Shown piece by piece: positions 1-8,854 of a stretch of 64,000 bases of DNA. The stretch comes from Pigmentibacter ruber (lineage in GTDB: Bacteria; Bdellovibrionota_B; Oligoflexia; Silvanigrellales; Silvanigrellaceae): NCBI RefSeq assembly GCF_009792895.1, contig NZ_WSSC01000001.1, positions 930,001-994,000 on the forward strand, written 5' to 3'. The notes under the pieces were generated by a model, which was not told the DNA's origin, searched no databases, and saw only the letters and a list, made by a program, of their open reading frames with translations. Within the stretch, counting starts at the first letter, position 1. Every line of letters starts with the position of its first letter. The translations under genes were made by a program, and so were the position numbers.

Positions 1-3
1 AAA

Positions 4-1227
4 ATGGCTAGTAAGAGTGGAAAATTAGTAAAAAAAAATGACGAAAAAATGATGAATTTGTTAGATATGGATAGTTATCCATGGCTGCATTTTAATGAGC
101 AAAGTATAATTTTTCCTGACAATGTTAAACGTACGGTAATTCTAGAAAAAATGCATGATCCTCTAGAAATCTCGCAAAAAGTAATTTCTGCAAAAGAATT
201 TGAAAAACCATTTGCAGGAAAATCTAAACCTTTATTACCCAGGGATATGACAGAAGATTATAAAAGAGGCCAAAAAGAAGCTTTAAAAAGAAGACGGCGT
301 ACTTTAATGGATGAAGAAGAGGCAATGGCTTTAGAATTAGCTGAATTAGAGCATGTTGAAGAAGTAAAATTAGGAAAAGAAAAGCAAAAAGAAAAAAAAA
401 TGAATAAAAAAGAAGAAAATAAATTTGATTCTAATTTAAGTGAACAAAAAAAAATGGAACAAATATTAAATAAAGAAAATAAAAAAGAAAATCCAGTAGA
501 AAATATTTCTGAAGAAAAAAAAGATTTACAGTCACCATTAATGCAGAATGAAAAAAACAAAGAAAATATTGATCCAAAAATTTTAGAATTAGAATTAGCA
601 AAAGCAAAAGAAGATGCTTATCAAGAAGGACATAAAGAAGGTTTTTTTCAAGGTGAAAAAATAGGTAAGGAAGAAGGTTACAAAGTTGGATTAGATGAAG
701 GTAATAGAATTGGTTTTCAAGTTGGAGAAGAAAAAGGTTTAATTGCAGTTGAATCAAAATATGACAAAGCGTTTGCGAATATTTCAGAAGCTGCATTAAA
801 AATGGATGAATTAAAAACTAAACTAATTTCTGAAGGAAAAGAAATTTTTCTAGAGATATTGAAACTTTGTTCAGAAAAAATAATTCGTGAGCAAATAAAA
901 TCTAGTGATGCAACTCTTTATAAAATTTTTGATGATGTTCTAAAAGAAATTGATACTAATTCCAATCTATCAATTCAAGTTAATGCAAATGATGCTCAGA
1001 GATTAAAGAAACATTTAGAATCGCAAAATGCAAAATTTAAAATTAAAATTAAAGAGAATAATTCTTTAGAAAATGGTGATTTCCAAGTTGAAAATGAAGC
1101 CGGTGCTTCGCTTGTAGATATTAAGAAAAATGTTGATACGATAATAGATAATATAAAAGATGAACTGTTTAAAGAAATTTCTCCTCAGAATGAAGTAAAT
1201 TATGATATCCCTAAAAAGGCAGGATAA
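4..1227 (+). CDS. fliH: FliH-like flagellar export regulator
   Basis: Probable FliH, the cytoplasmic stator-like protein that holds the FliI ATPase and docks it at the flagellar type III export gate. The N-terminal half is highly charged and Lys/Glu-rich. Around residues 200-250 there is a run of GxxxG-type repeats (for example EGHKEGFFQGEKIGKEEG), the hallmark of FliH, followed by a C-terminal domain of about 150 residues resembling FliH/V-ATPase E subunits. At 407 residues it is longer than E. coli FliH (about 230), the excess being the charged N-terminus. It lies 2 bases before fliI. Only three bases precede the ATG, so the start cannot be verified and the gene could begin outside the window. 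Confidence 0.85.
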   Translation: MASKSGKLVKKNDEKMMNLLDMDSYPWLHFNEQSIIFPDNVKRTVILEKMHDPLEISQKVISAKEFEKPFAGKSKPLLPRDMTEDYKRGQKEALKRRRRTLMDEEEAMALELAELEHVEEVKLGKEKQKEKKMNKKEENKFDSNLSEQKKMEQILNKENKKENPVENISEEKKDLQSPLMQNEKNKENIDPKILELELAKAKEDAYQEGHKEGFFQGEKIGKEEGYKVGLDEGNRIGFQVGEEKGLIAVESKYDKAFANISEAALKMDELKTKLISEGKEIFLEILKLCSEKIIREQIKSSDATLYKIFDDVLKEIDTNSNLSIQVNANDAQRLKKHLESQNAKFKIKIKENNSLENGDFQVENEAGASLVDIKKNVDTIIDNIKDELFKEISPQNEVNYDIPKKAG

Positions 1228-1229
1228 AA

Positions 1230-2573
1230 ATGTTTTCTAATAATGCATTAGCAAAAATTAAAAAACAACGTGAAATATTACAACCACAAAATCATTTTGA
1301 GAATTTTGGTAAAGTTGTTCAAATAGTAGGAACTGTTATTGAGGTTACTTTAGCTGATGCTCCTTTGGGGGCTCTTGTAAAAATATTTAATCGAGAAAAA
1401 ACTTTTGCGATAGAGGGGGAAATTGTAGGTTTTCGCAAAGAAAAATCTCTTGTGATCCCATTTTCAGAACCGACAGGAGTTTGTGCTAATTCATACGTTC
1501 AATGTATTGAAAGAGAGCCTAAAATACTAGTTGGTGAACACTTAATAGGAAGAATTATTGATGGATATGGAAGACCAATGACAGGTTCTCCTTTTCAAAT
1601 GGGACAGGGAATTCCTTATTCTATTCATCGCGAACCTTTAAATCCTTTGGTAAGAAATAGGATAAGTAAACATTTTGATACAGGAATTCGTTCCATTAAT
1701 GGGCTTTTAAGTTTTGGAGAAGGGCAAAGAATTGGGATAATGGCTGGCTCAGGTGTAGGGAAAAGTGTTTTGATGGGAATGATTTCTCGTTATTCCGATG
1801 CTGACGTAAATGTAATAGCTTTAATCGGTGAGCGAGGAAGAGAAGTTCGAGAGTTTTTAGAGGAAAATCTTGGCTCTGAAGGAATGAAAAAAAGTGTGGT
1901 TGTTGTTTCAACTGGAGATCAATCTCCATTAAGCAGAGTTAGAGCGGCTCATGTTGGAACAGCTATTGCAGAATATTTTCGTGAACAAGGCAAAAAAGTT
2001 TTACTAATGATGGATTCTTTAACTCGAGTGGCAATGGCTCAACGCGAAATTGGGTTATCAGTTGGCGAACCACCTACTACAAAAGGCTATACTCCATCTG
2101 TTTTTTCATTGTTACCTAAACTTCTTGAAAGAGCTGGAAATAGTCAATCATCAGGATCTTTAACAGGAATTTATACCGTTTTAGTTGAGGGAGATGATTT
2201 TAATGATCCTATAAGTGATTCGGCAAGAAGCATTTTAGATGGTCACATTAATTTGTCTCGCATCTTGGCTGAAAGAAATCATTTTCCAGCAATCGACATT
2301 CTTTCCAGTGCAAGTAGAGTTTTAACTGATATTGCGTCACAAGAGCATCTAAAATGTATAGGCATTATAAGAGATTTAATGTCCGAATATCAAAAGAATG
2401 AGGATCTCATAAATATAGGTGCCTATAGCCAAGGTATCAATCCCAAATTAGATAAAGCAATAAAATTACTTCCAAGGATCAACGAATTTTTAAGGCAAGA
2501 TAGAAATATTATTTGTAATTATCCAGAATCATTGTTGTTATTAAAAGAATTAACTGGAGATGACTTAGCATGA
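1230..2573 (+). CDS. fliI: Flagellum-specific ATPase FliI
   Basis: FliI is the hexameric F1-beta-like ATPase that energises export of flagellar subunits at the inner membrane. The 447 residues match the family length. Walker A is AGSGVGKS at residues 172-179, Walker B is VLLMMDSLTR with Asp262, and the family stretch ERGREVREF begins at residue 201. The N-terminal beta-barrel region (about 25-95) is present. The ATG is preceded by an AGGA-type ribosome-binding site lying over the end of fliH, and the 3' end overlaps fliJ by four bases, so the genes are translationally coupled. Identification is secure. Confidence 0.97.
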   Translation: MFSNNALAKIKKQREILQPQNHFENFGKVVQIVGTVIEVTLADAPLGALVKIFNREKTFAIEGEIVGFRKEKSLVIPFSEPTGVCANSYVQCIEREPKILVGEHLIGRIIDGYGRPMTGSPFQMGQGIPYSIHREPLNPLVRNRISKHFDTGIRSINGLLSFGEGQRIGIMAGSGVGKSVLMGMISRYSDADVNVIALIGERGREVREFLEENLGSEGMKKSVVVVSTGDQSPLSRVRAAHVGTAIAEYFREQGKKVLLMMDSLTRVAMAQREIGLSVGEPPTTKGYTPSVFSLLPKLLERAGNSQSSGSLTGIYTVLVEGDDFNDPISDSARSILDGHINLSRILAERNHFPAIDILSSASRVLTDIASQEHLKCIGIIRDLMSEYQKNEDLINIGAYSQGINPKLDKAIKLLPRINEFLRQDRNIICNYPESLLLLKELTGDDLA

Positions 2574-3028
2574 ATTTTAAATTCTCATTACAAAGAGTTT
2601 TAAATCTTCGTGAACAGGAAACCCAAGATGCAGAATTAAAAGTTGAAAAAACGAAAATTATCATAAATGATCTTAGAAAAATGGTTCACCAAGAAAGAGA
2701 TCAGTATTTTGATGAAAGAGAAGAACTCAATCAAAATTTGAAATTAGGAAATTTGAGTACGGTTAAACTGTATGAACATTCTTTATTATTAAGACAAGAG
2801 AGAATTATAGAACTCCTTGATAATATAAGAAACTATCAAGCAGATTTAGAAGTCTTCCAGCAGATATTAATTCAATCAAAACGAAATCAAAAAATTTTAG
2901 AAAATTTAAGAGATTTAAAGAAAAAAGAATTTATAGAAAGAGAAACTGCAAAAGAACAAAAGCTAATTGATGAGATAGGAAACCAAAAGTATATTCGGAC
3001 ACAAATAAATGAAAAAGGTGAGGAATGA
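2570..3028 (+). CDS. fliJ: FliJ-like flagellar export chaperone
   Basis: A 152-residue, almost wholly helical, charged protein beginning MNFKFSLQRVLNLREQ, the typical FliJ N-terminus (F-x-L-x-x-V-L-x-x-R-E). FliJ forms an antiparallel coiled coil that sits in the FliI hexamer like the gamma subunit of F1 and couples export to ATP and proton-motive force. It overlaps fliI and the next gene by ATGA (4 bases each). FliJ is weakly conserved in sequence, so the call rests on length, coiled-coil character, the N-terminal motif and position directly after fliI. Confidence 0.85.
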   Translation: MNFKFSLQRVLNLREQETQDAELKVEKTKIIINDLRKMVHQERDQYFDEREELNQNLKLGNLSTVKLYEHSLLLRQERIIELLDNIRNYQADLEVFQQILIQSKRNQKILENLRDLKKKEFIERETAKEQKLIDEIGNQKYIRTQINEKGEE

Positions 3029-3597
3029 GAAAATTTTTAATTTATTTAGTATTTGGAATTTGCCCATTTTTAAATGTCTATGGTGATGATTTACCAACAA
3101 TTCCAAAGGAATTAACTGCTTCTGAGGCATTAAAAATTAGGGAAGAACTCCAATTAATTAAAATTGATATAGAGCAAAAGATTGTTAAATTAGAAGAAGC
3201 AAAAAAATCTTATGATTTAGCAAAGAATGACGTTGATGTGCGGATAAAAAAAATTGAAGAAGAGAAACGTTTACTTGACGAAACTCTTCAAAAAGAGAAA
3301 AAACTAAAAGAGGATAGGGTGAAAGAGGCTGTAGAGTTTGTCTCAAAAATGGAGCCTAGGAAGGTAGCTCCTGTTTTGGAATCTATGGATAGAGATTTAG
3401 TTATAGCTCTTTTTAGCCGCTTACCTTCTAGGCAAGTGACTAAGCTTCTTGAAAATACTTCACCCGCGAAAGCGACACAATTTTTGGAGTACTATACTAG
3501 AATTCGCTCCGGTAGAGAGTTTGAAATGCTACGTGAGTTAGGCTTATGTGCTCCAGCTAAGGAAAAAAATGAAGAAAAAGGAAAACAAACACCCTAA
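3025..3597 (+). CDS. MotE-like periplasmic/membrane-tethered flagellar protein
   Basis: 190 residues: an N-terminal signal or anchor segment (about 1-20), a coiled coil (about 30-100), then a C-terminal MgtE-N-like segment around FVSKMEPRKVAPVLESMDRD and LFSRLPSRQVTKLLE, the pattern of MotE/FlbB-type proteins found beside fliJ in many bacteria. Members assist assembly or stability of the flagellar stator or basal body. It overlaps fliJ by ATGA and its 3' end overlaps the next gene by 29 bases. The function is inferred from family and position. The MgtE similarity concerns only the cytoplasmic helical repeat and does not imply magnesium transport. Confidence 0.75.
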   Translation: MRKFLIYLVFGICPFLNVYGDDLPTIPKELTASEALKIREELQLIKIDIEQKIVKLEEAKKSYDLAKNDVDVRIKKIEEEKRLLDETLQKEKKLKEDRVKEAVEFVSKMEPRKVAPVLESMDRDLVIALFSRLPSRQVTKLLENTSPAKATQFLEYYTRIRSGREFEMLRELGLCAPAKEKNEEKGKQTP

Positions 3598-4984
3598 TCA
3601 GCAAAATAGTGATTATTTGTATGGACAGTCACCTAGTTTAAGATTTTTTGCTACTACTTCTAAAGGACTTGAAGAAACTCTCCAAGAAGAATTATCTGAA
3701 ATTTTTGATTCTTTGAAAATAAAACATCATATTTGGAAAGGCTCAGCAGGCTGCTATGTTGAATCTCCTTGGTCTGGTGCTGTTAGTGCTAATTTAGCTT
3801 CGATGTGTGCAAGTCGAGTTTTATTAGTTCTTCTTGAAAAACAGATAGATACTGAAGAAGATCTTTATTATGTTTGTCGTGAGATTAATTGGTCAGATTT
3901 ATTTGATAAGCAAAAAACGTTTGCAGTGAATGCTTCTATCAATCACACATTTATTGATAATTCTATGTTTTTAGCTCTTAAAATCAAAGATGCCATCTGT
4001 GATCATTTCCGTGATGAATTTGGCAGTAGACCTAATGTTGATACTGAAAATCCTGATGTTAGAATTTTTGTTCGTTTAGTTCAGAAAAAATTAAGTATTT
4101 CAATTGATACCACTGGAGAACCTTTGTCGCAGAGAGGGTATCGCACCAAAACAGTGGAGGCTCCACTAAAAGAAACCCTTGCTGCATCTTTATTAAGAAT
4201 GTCTGGATGGAATAGTTTAGCAAATAGTATTTGGAATACCTCTTCTGCTGTTTATTTTACTGATAAAGAAATAAAGATACTAAAGAAACAAGGACTTCCT
4301 GTAAAGGAACAACTTTTATCACCTTTTCTTCTCGATCCAATGTGCGGATCGGGAACTTTTGCGATTGAAGCTGCACTGGCTTTGTTACATTGGAAACCTA
4401 ATGCGCACAGAAATCATTTTGCTTTTTTTAATTTGTTGCCAGAGTTAGAACGTGATTTAAAAGCATTAACAAAAGATATTAGAAACAAAATACTAGCAAA
4501 TGAAAAATCTATGACTAATTTAATATTAGTTATTAGAAATTATGCAATTCAAAATAAAATTGAATTTGATGCAAATTCTGTTTATTCAATTATTGCAAGT
4601 GATCTCTCTGAGGAAAATTTAGAAACTGCAAAAGAATGTGCAAAAAATGCTGGAGTTAGTAAAATTATTGGTTTTAAAAAATTAAACGCTTTTGTATCAA
4701 AGCCCCATGCCTCGGTTGGACTTTGTTTAGTTAACCCACCTTATGGTGAACGCTTAAACGAAAATACAGATTTAGAACCATTTTATAAATCCTTAGGTGA
4801 TTTATGGAAACAAGATTTTCCAAATTGGACTGCTTGGCTTATTTCTGGAAATGAAGAATTTGCAAAAAAAGTTGGTTTAAAACCTACCCGTAAAATATCT
4901 GTGTATAATGGAAGCATTCCTTGTAAGTTTTTTCAATATGTTTTGTATCCAAGGAATTCAAAAAATTCTAATCCTAGTAGTTAG
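3569..4984 (+). CDS. rlmL: RlmL-type THUMP-domain 23S rRNA (guanine-N2) methyltransferase
   Basis: Closely resembles the N-terminal half of E. coli RlmL, which methylates G2445 of 23S rRNA using SAM. An N-terminal ferredoxin-like/THUMP region begins RFFATTSKGLEETLQEEL. INWSDLF and RPNVDTENPDVRIF are family signatures. Later come the SAM motif LLDPMCGSGTFAIEAA and the catalytic NPPYGERL. The C-terminal RlmK half of gamma-proteobacterial fusions is absent, as usual outside that class. I chose ATG 3569 because AAGGA lies 6 bases upstream; an in-frame GTG at 3548 would add seven residues. The start overlaps the end of the flagellar gene, so it may be co-transcribed. The exact target nucleotide is inferred. 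Confidence 0.85.
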   Translation: MKKKENKHPNQQNSDYLYGQSPSLRFFATTSKGLEETLQEELSEIFDSLKIKHHIWKGSAGCYVESPWSGAVSANLASMCASRVLLVLLEKQIDTEEDLYYVCREINWSDLFDKQKTFAVNASINHTFIDNSMFLALKIKDAICDHFRDEFGSRPNVDTENPDVRIFVRLVQKKLSISIDTTGEPLSQRGYRTKTVEAPLKETLAASLLRMSGWNSLANSIWNTSSAVYFTDKEIKILKKQGLPVKEQLLSPFLLDPMCGSGTFAIEAALALLHWKPNAHRNHFAFFNLLPELERDLKALTKDIRNKILANEKSMTNLILVIRNYAIQNKIEFDANSVYSIIASDLSEENLETAKECAKNAGVSKIIGFKKLNAFVSKPHASVGLCLVNPPYGERLNENTDLEPFYKSLGDLWKQDFPNWTAWLISGNEEFAKKVGLKPTRKISVYNGSIPCKFFQYVLYPRNSKNSNPSS

Positions 4985-5002
4985 AATTATAAGGAGATCT
5001 AC

Positions 5003-6685
5003 TTGGTTGCGGATAAATTTTGTGGTTATAAAGAATTTAGGGTGATGTATATTGCGGATTCTTCTTTAATAGAGTCTTTAAAAGTTGATTTTATAAAGGC
5101 AGGTGCAAGAATAATAAATCCTGATAAACCCAACTCGTTTTCAGTTTCATCTTATTTATTAAGAAGACTTGCCTTAGCAGCAAATTCTTTTCCGGGTGCA
5201 ACTGTTAACTTTTATGATGATGTGCATGTTGTTGCAAGTGAATTGCCTATTTTTGATGCAGATCTTATCATTTTGGATGAGAGAACTTTGGAAAAGGATC
5301 AGTCCTTTTTTTCGCAGCAATCCAATAAAGTAAATGACCAAAATATTCAACAGGAAGAAGAAAATCCTGAATTGGCAAAAGTATTACATTCTTCCTCTAT
5401 TACAAGCGAGAAAAAAGATCAAAAAATACCAATCACATTTGAAAATCTTCGTTCTGCAATTGAAAAATTTACCCCATCTGGATTTTTGTATACTATGCGG
5501 AGAATTGTTGTCATATTGCCAAAATCTGCACGGAAATCAAATCGAGAGTTTTACCTTAGTCTCGCCAATGTACGCGCGGTTATTATTGAACCTTCAGATT
5601 CAGTAGAATTATTTTTGGCTGCAACAAGACAACTATATGAGTTTAGGCAATCCCATAAAAAAACAAGTATTTGCATTTCTGGTGGGGGATTAGAAGGTTA
5701 TATTTATTCCATAGGTGTTGTGAATGCATTAGATAATTGTTTACTAGATAAAGAATCTGGAGATTTTGATATTTTCTGTGGAGTCTCATCTGGGGCAATA
5801 ATTGCTAGTACATTAGCAGTGGGTGTTCATTCTGATGATCTTGTCAAACAAATCTATAGACGACACACAAGCTTAGAACCATTAGGTCTAAATACTGTAT
5901 TTGATTTTGCTGGTTCTGAAATAATAAAAAGAGCCTTTGATTTTATTCGGGCTTTTTCATCATTTGACTCAGGCGAAGTCATAAGTAGATTGCAGCATTC
6001 AGTTCCTACAGGTTTTTTTAAAGGTGAAAAATTAAAAAAATTTTTTGAAAAGCAAATGCGTCATTTTGGGATAGAAGATAATCTTTCATCTCTTAAAAAA
6101 GAACTTTACATCAGCGTTACCGATCAAGATACAGGAGAAAATATTGTTTTTGGAGAAGAACCTTGGAAAGATATAAAAATTAGTCAAGCTATTCGTGCAA
6201 GTACAGCCTTGCCACCCTTTTATTTGCCTGAACTGATCAAGGGTCATTGGTTTACAGATGGGCAGTTGACAAGTGCTTCAGATTTTAACACTGCAATAAG
6301 AAAAGGAGCAGCACTAGTAGTTTATATTGACCCGATGGTTCCATATACAAGCAATTTACCTGGGGCAGTAATGAAGCGCGGCGGTTACTTTACAATGGTG
6401 CAGGCGGTTAAAAGTTTAGTGCAAACTCGTTCTAGTTCAATGTTAAAGCATTCTATGGATAATCATCCTGATGTTGATTTTATTATTTTTAAGCCAACTG
6501 ATGAAGTTATGGAAGCTATGGCTGGTAATCCTATGAAATATTACATCCGTTCTGAATTGGTTGAATTAGGTTATCGTTGTACTATAGCACAAATATTAGC
6601 TTCTTATGATGCAATAGCACATAAATTTGCAAAGCATGGCTATGCATTAAAATCGAAAAATATGATTGCCTCCCTCTTAAACTGA
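5003..6685 (+). CDS. Patatin-like phospholipase
   Basis: A 560-residue protein with a patatin lipid acyl hydrolase domain: oxyanion-hole glycines GGGLEG at 227-232, nucleophile motif GVSSG at 260-264 (Ser262), and catalytic Asp in WFTDG (Asp419), giving a complete Ser-Asp dyad. The N-terminal 215 residues have no recognised domain; a charged linker lies at about 100-140. No signal peptide is visible, so it probably acts in the cytoplasm or is exported by another route. The start is TTG 5003 with AAGGAG six bases upstream. Patatins release fatty acids from phospholipids; in predatory or intracellular bacteria some are secreted toxins, but nothing here shows that. Confidence 0.9.
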   Translation: MVADKFCGYKEFRVMYIADSSLIESLKVDFIKAGARIINPDKPNSFSVSSYLLRRLALAANSFPGATVNFYDDVHVVASELPIFDADLIILDERTLEKDQSFFSQQSNKVNDQNIQQEEENPELAKVLHSSSITSEKKDQKIPITFENLRSAIEKFTPSGFLYTMRRIVVILPKSARKSNREFYLSLANVRAVIIEPSDSVELFLAATRQLYEFRQSHKKTSICISGGGLEGYIYSIGVVNALDNCLLDKESGDFDIFCGVSSGAIIASTLAVGVHSDDLVKQIYRRHTSLEPLGLNTVFDFAGSEIIKRAFDFIRAFSSFDSGEVISRLQHSVPTGFFKGEKLKKFFEKQMRHFGIEDNLSSLKKELYISVTDQDTGENIVFGEEPWKDIKISQAIRASTALPPFYLPELIKGHWFTDGQLTSASDFNTAIRKGAALVVYIDPMVPYTSNLPGAVMKRGGYFTMVQAVKSLVQTRSSSMLKHSMDNHPDVDFIIFKPTDEVMEAMAGNPMKYYIRSELVELGYRCTIAQILASYDAIAHKFAKHGYALKSKNMIASLLN

Positions 6686-6795
6686 CAAATTTCCTACATA
6701 AAAATTTCCTATAGGCAATAATTGAAGCTTGAATCCATTCTTTTACATTCCGATATAAACTTTGCATAGGGAAAACAGTGCTTAGAGGTTGTGAA

Positions 6796-8055
6796 ATGAC
6801 TAATATTCGCCTAAAGAAAACCGACTCAAATAACCGGCAAAAAGAAAAGACTGAAGAAGAAAAAAATGTTCCAAAAAATGAAACATTTCCAGATGGAACT
6901 TCTGAGGATGATTTAGGTAAGAAAAGAAAAATGATTCTTACAGGAATTACTGCCGGTGTTGGAGTTGCTGGAGCTGCAGCAGCTGGATTATTATTTTTTG
7001 GTCCTTTTTCACCTTTTGGAGTGAAAGAAAACGAAAAACAAGATACTATACCTACAGATAAACTAGCTCAATCACCAACTAAAAAAGAGGAACCGGTTAA
7101 AGTGCAAGTCCCTCAAGAACATATGGTTGAACAATCAAACGTAATTGCATCTCCAGTAGGGAAAGATTCTTCTAAATCTTCATCTAATAAAGTAGCTGTT
7201 GTACCACAAGTTAAAGAAACAGAACCAAAAAAGCAAAATGTGATAGAGAGCCCAAAACAAACAAATGAAAAACCTTCAGTACAGTTAGACACTAAAGATA
7301 TTCCTCCTCCTTTTATTGCTCCAAAAAATGAAATTGCAGTTGCTACTCTTCCAAAGGAAGCAACTGGTCCAGCAGTATACAACTATGATATTTTAGATGG
7401 TGGGCCATTGTTAAATATCCCTCAAAAACAAAAGATATACGTTTCGAGAGATCCTAATTTTAAGAAAATATATTTAAATGGTTCCGCTGATTCTTCTGGT
7501 AAATATAGAATTTCAATACCACCGCCAGGTGATATTTATTGGAAAGATCAAAATGAAAATGTTCATAAAATGACAATTATACCCCCAGAATCTTCTGCTT
7601 TGATTGCTGAAATCCCAGAGCAATTAAAACTTAAGGATTCAATAAAATGGAATTCTAATGGGAAAGTTTCATTTTATAGAATTGAAATAGCAACAGATAT
7701 TGACTTTTTAAATCGAGTAAAAGTTTTTAGTACAGTAAAAACAAGTTTCCCCGTGCAAAATATTGGCAAAGGTAGATGGTATTTAAAAATTTCGGCCTTA
7801 AATTTACAAAGTGGTACTTGGGATTACACTAAGATATTTCCAATTAATATTGAAGATTATGTAAGCGTAAAAGAGCCAGTCGTTTCAGAAGAACCTAAAA
7901 AAGAGGAACAACCAGTTCCTGAAGTTAAAGAAGCTAAGCCTGAAGAGCCTACACCTGCAGTTCAACCTGAAGATCCTCCTGTAAAAGCAGCAGAACCTGT
8001 AGCTCCTGTAGAAGCCACTGTGCCTGAAAAATCATCGCCACCACCAGAAGAATAG
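6796..8055 (+). CDS. Single-pass membrane protein with Pro-rich tail, unknown function
   Basis: About 419 residues. A charged N-terminus (about 1-45) precedes one hydrophobic Gly/Ala-rich segment around residues 48-70 (GITAGVGVAGAAAAGLLFF), then a Lys/Pro-rich linker, a folded region of about 170 residues with beta-rich patterns (YVSRDPNFKKIYLNGSADSS; GRWYLKISALNLQSG) and a Pro/Glu/Val-rich tail. The middle resembles the fibronectin-like repeats of FecR-type envelope proteins, but I cannot assign a family. Topology suggests inside-out with the bulk in the periplasm. ATG 6796 has AGAGG 7 bases upstream; an in-frame GTG at 6778 is the alternative. Confidence 0.75.
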   Translation: MTNIRLKKTDSNNRQKEKTEEEKNVPKNETFPDGTSEDDLGKKRKMILTGITAGVGVAGAAAAGLLFFGPFSPFGVKENEKQDTIPTDKLAQSPTKKEEPVKVQVPQEHMVEQSNVIASPVGKDSSKSSSNKVAVVPQVKETEPKKQNVIESPKQTNEKPSVQLDTKDIPPPFIAPKNEIAVATLPKEATGPAVYNYDILDGGPLLNIPQKQKIYVSRDPNFKKIYLNGSADSSGKYRISIPPPGDIYWKDQNENVHKMTIIPPESSALIAEIPEQLKLKDSIKWNSNGKVSFYRIEIATDIDFLNRVKVFSTVKTSFPVQNIGKGRWYLKISALNLQSGTWDYTKIFPINIEDYVSVKEPVVSEEPKKEEQPVPEVKEAKPEEPTPAVQPEDPPVKAAEPVAPVEATVPEKSSPPPEE

Positions 8056-8078
8056 CATTCTAAGATTTTCTCATGTAA

Positions 8079-8138
8079 ATTACCCTTTGGACTGTTTATA
8101 TTTTAAACAGATTTAATAGAAATTAAACAAAGGGTAAT
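8079..8138 (+). promoter_or_regulatory. Three-way-junction leader covering the rdgC ribosome-binding site
   Basis: Sixty bases fold almost completely. P1 pairs ATTACCCTTTG (8079-8089) with CAAAGGGTAAT (8128-8138), 11 perfect pairs. P2 pairs CTGTTTA (8092-8098) with TAAACAG (8104-8110) around TATTT. P3 pairs TTTAAT (8112-8117) with ATTAAA (8122-8127) around AGAA. Junctions are GA, A and none. The AAAGGG in the right arm of P1 is the only plausible ribosome-binding site for the ATG at 8141, so folding would block translation. Pairings are read directly from the sequence; function is inferred. Confidence 0.6.
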
Positions 8139-8140
8139 AT

Positions 8141-8845
8141 ATGCCAATTGCGACAGGCTCACTTGCTTTGAAGCGCTTTCAAATACTTACGCACGGTAAA
8201 GATTTATCTATTCAATGGATTATGGAAAAACTAAGCAAAGCCTTTATTTCTCCTCTAAATATTGATGATGTGAGAGAAGAAGCAAATGGATTTTGCCATC
8301 CTTTTACAGGTGAAGCAAAGATTGAATATCCTCATTCCCTTGTTTTTGATCAGTTTTTTTTATTTGGAATGAGATCTGATAGAAAAAAAATCCCAGCTAC
8401 GTTTATGAAGTTGCAGCTACGTAATGCATTAGAAGCATTAGGGCACGAAAAAGAAGATAGCCAAGGTACGAAAAAGAAAATTGGAAAAAAAGTTAGGGAT
8501 ACAATTAAAGATAAATTAAAGGAAGAACTATTAAGAAACTCTATACCAACGGTTAAATTAACAGAAGTTTTGTGGAATTTAAAAGATAATCAAATATGGC
8601 TAACAACCACTTCTCCATCATCAATAACTGAGTTCGAAAAATTATTTTCCGAAGCTTTTGATTTGCCAATTATAAATATTAATCCAGGCACTGCAGCATT
8701 GGATTTTGAGAAAATACAATTAAATTTAAATACAGATATGCAACCATATTTAGATCTATCTCCTGTTTCTTTAGCGAATAAGTTTCATTTTGAAAGAAAA
8801 ACTGAAAATAGTAATGAAACAGAATCAAGCCAACCAGTTTTTTAG
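8141..8845 (+). CDS. rdgC: RdgC-like recombination-associated protein
   Basis: A 234-residue protein whose layout resembles RdgC, the ring-shaped non-specific DNA-binding protein that modulates RecA. Shared features by eye are an early KRFQIL strand, an R-x-E-x-x-G-F segment (REEANGFCHP), a strand FFLFGMRSDRKKIP matching the 'R.D.+.+P' stretch, a charged helix KKIGKKVRDTIKDKLKEELL, and a later W.....IWL strand. It is shorter than E. coli RdgC (303) and lacks the C-terminal end. Its ribosome-binding site AGGG is 6 bases upstream but lies inside a strong hairpin stem. It ends 9 bases before the peroxiredoxin gene. Family assignment is moderately certain. Confidence 0.6.
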   Translation: MPIATGSLALKRFQILTHGKDLSIQWIMEKLSKAFISPLNIDDVREEANGFCHPFTGEAKIEYPHSLVFDQFFLFGMRSDRKKIPATFMKLQLRNALEALGHEKEDSQGTKKKIGKKVRDTIKDKLKEELLRNSIPTVKLTEVLWNLKDNQIWLTTTSPSSITEFEKLFSEAFDLPIININPGTAALDFEKIQLNLNTDMQPYLDLSPVSLANKFHFERKTENSNETESSQPVF

Positions 8846-8854
8846 GAATAATTT

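Noticed and set aside
431-796. Long antisense frame opposite fliH
   Set aside because: It is a Leu/Phe-rich mirror of a Lys/Glu-rich coding stretch, with no ribosome-binding site; fliH is certain.
3025-3597. Magnesium transporter MgtE
   Set aside because: Only the MgtE N-like helical segment is present; there is no transmembrane channel domain, and the gene belongs to the flagellar cluster.
8092-8110. CTG...CAG palindrome as an SOS/LexA box for the rdgC-like gene
   Set aside because: Spacing is 13 bases, not the 10 of the E. coli-type box, and it is better explained as helix P2 of the leader structure.
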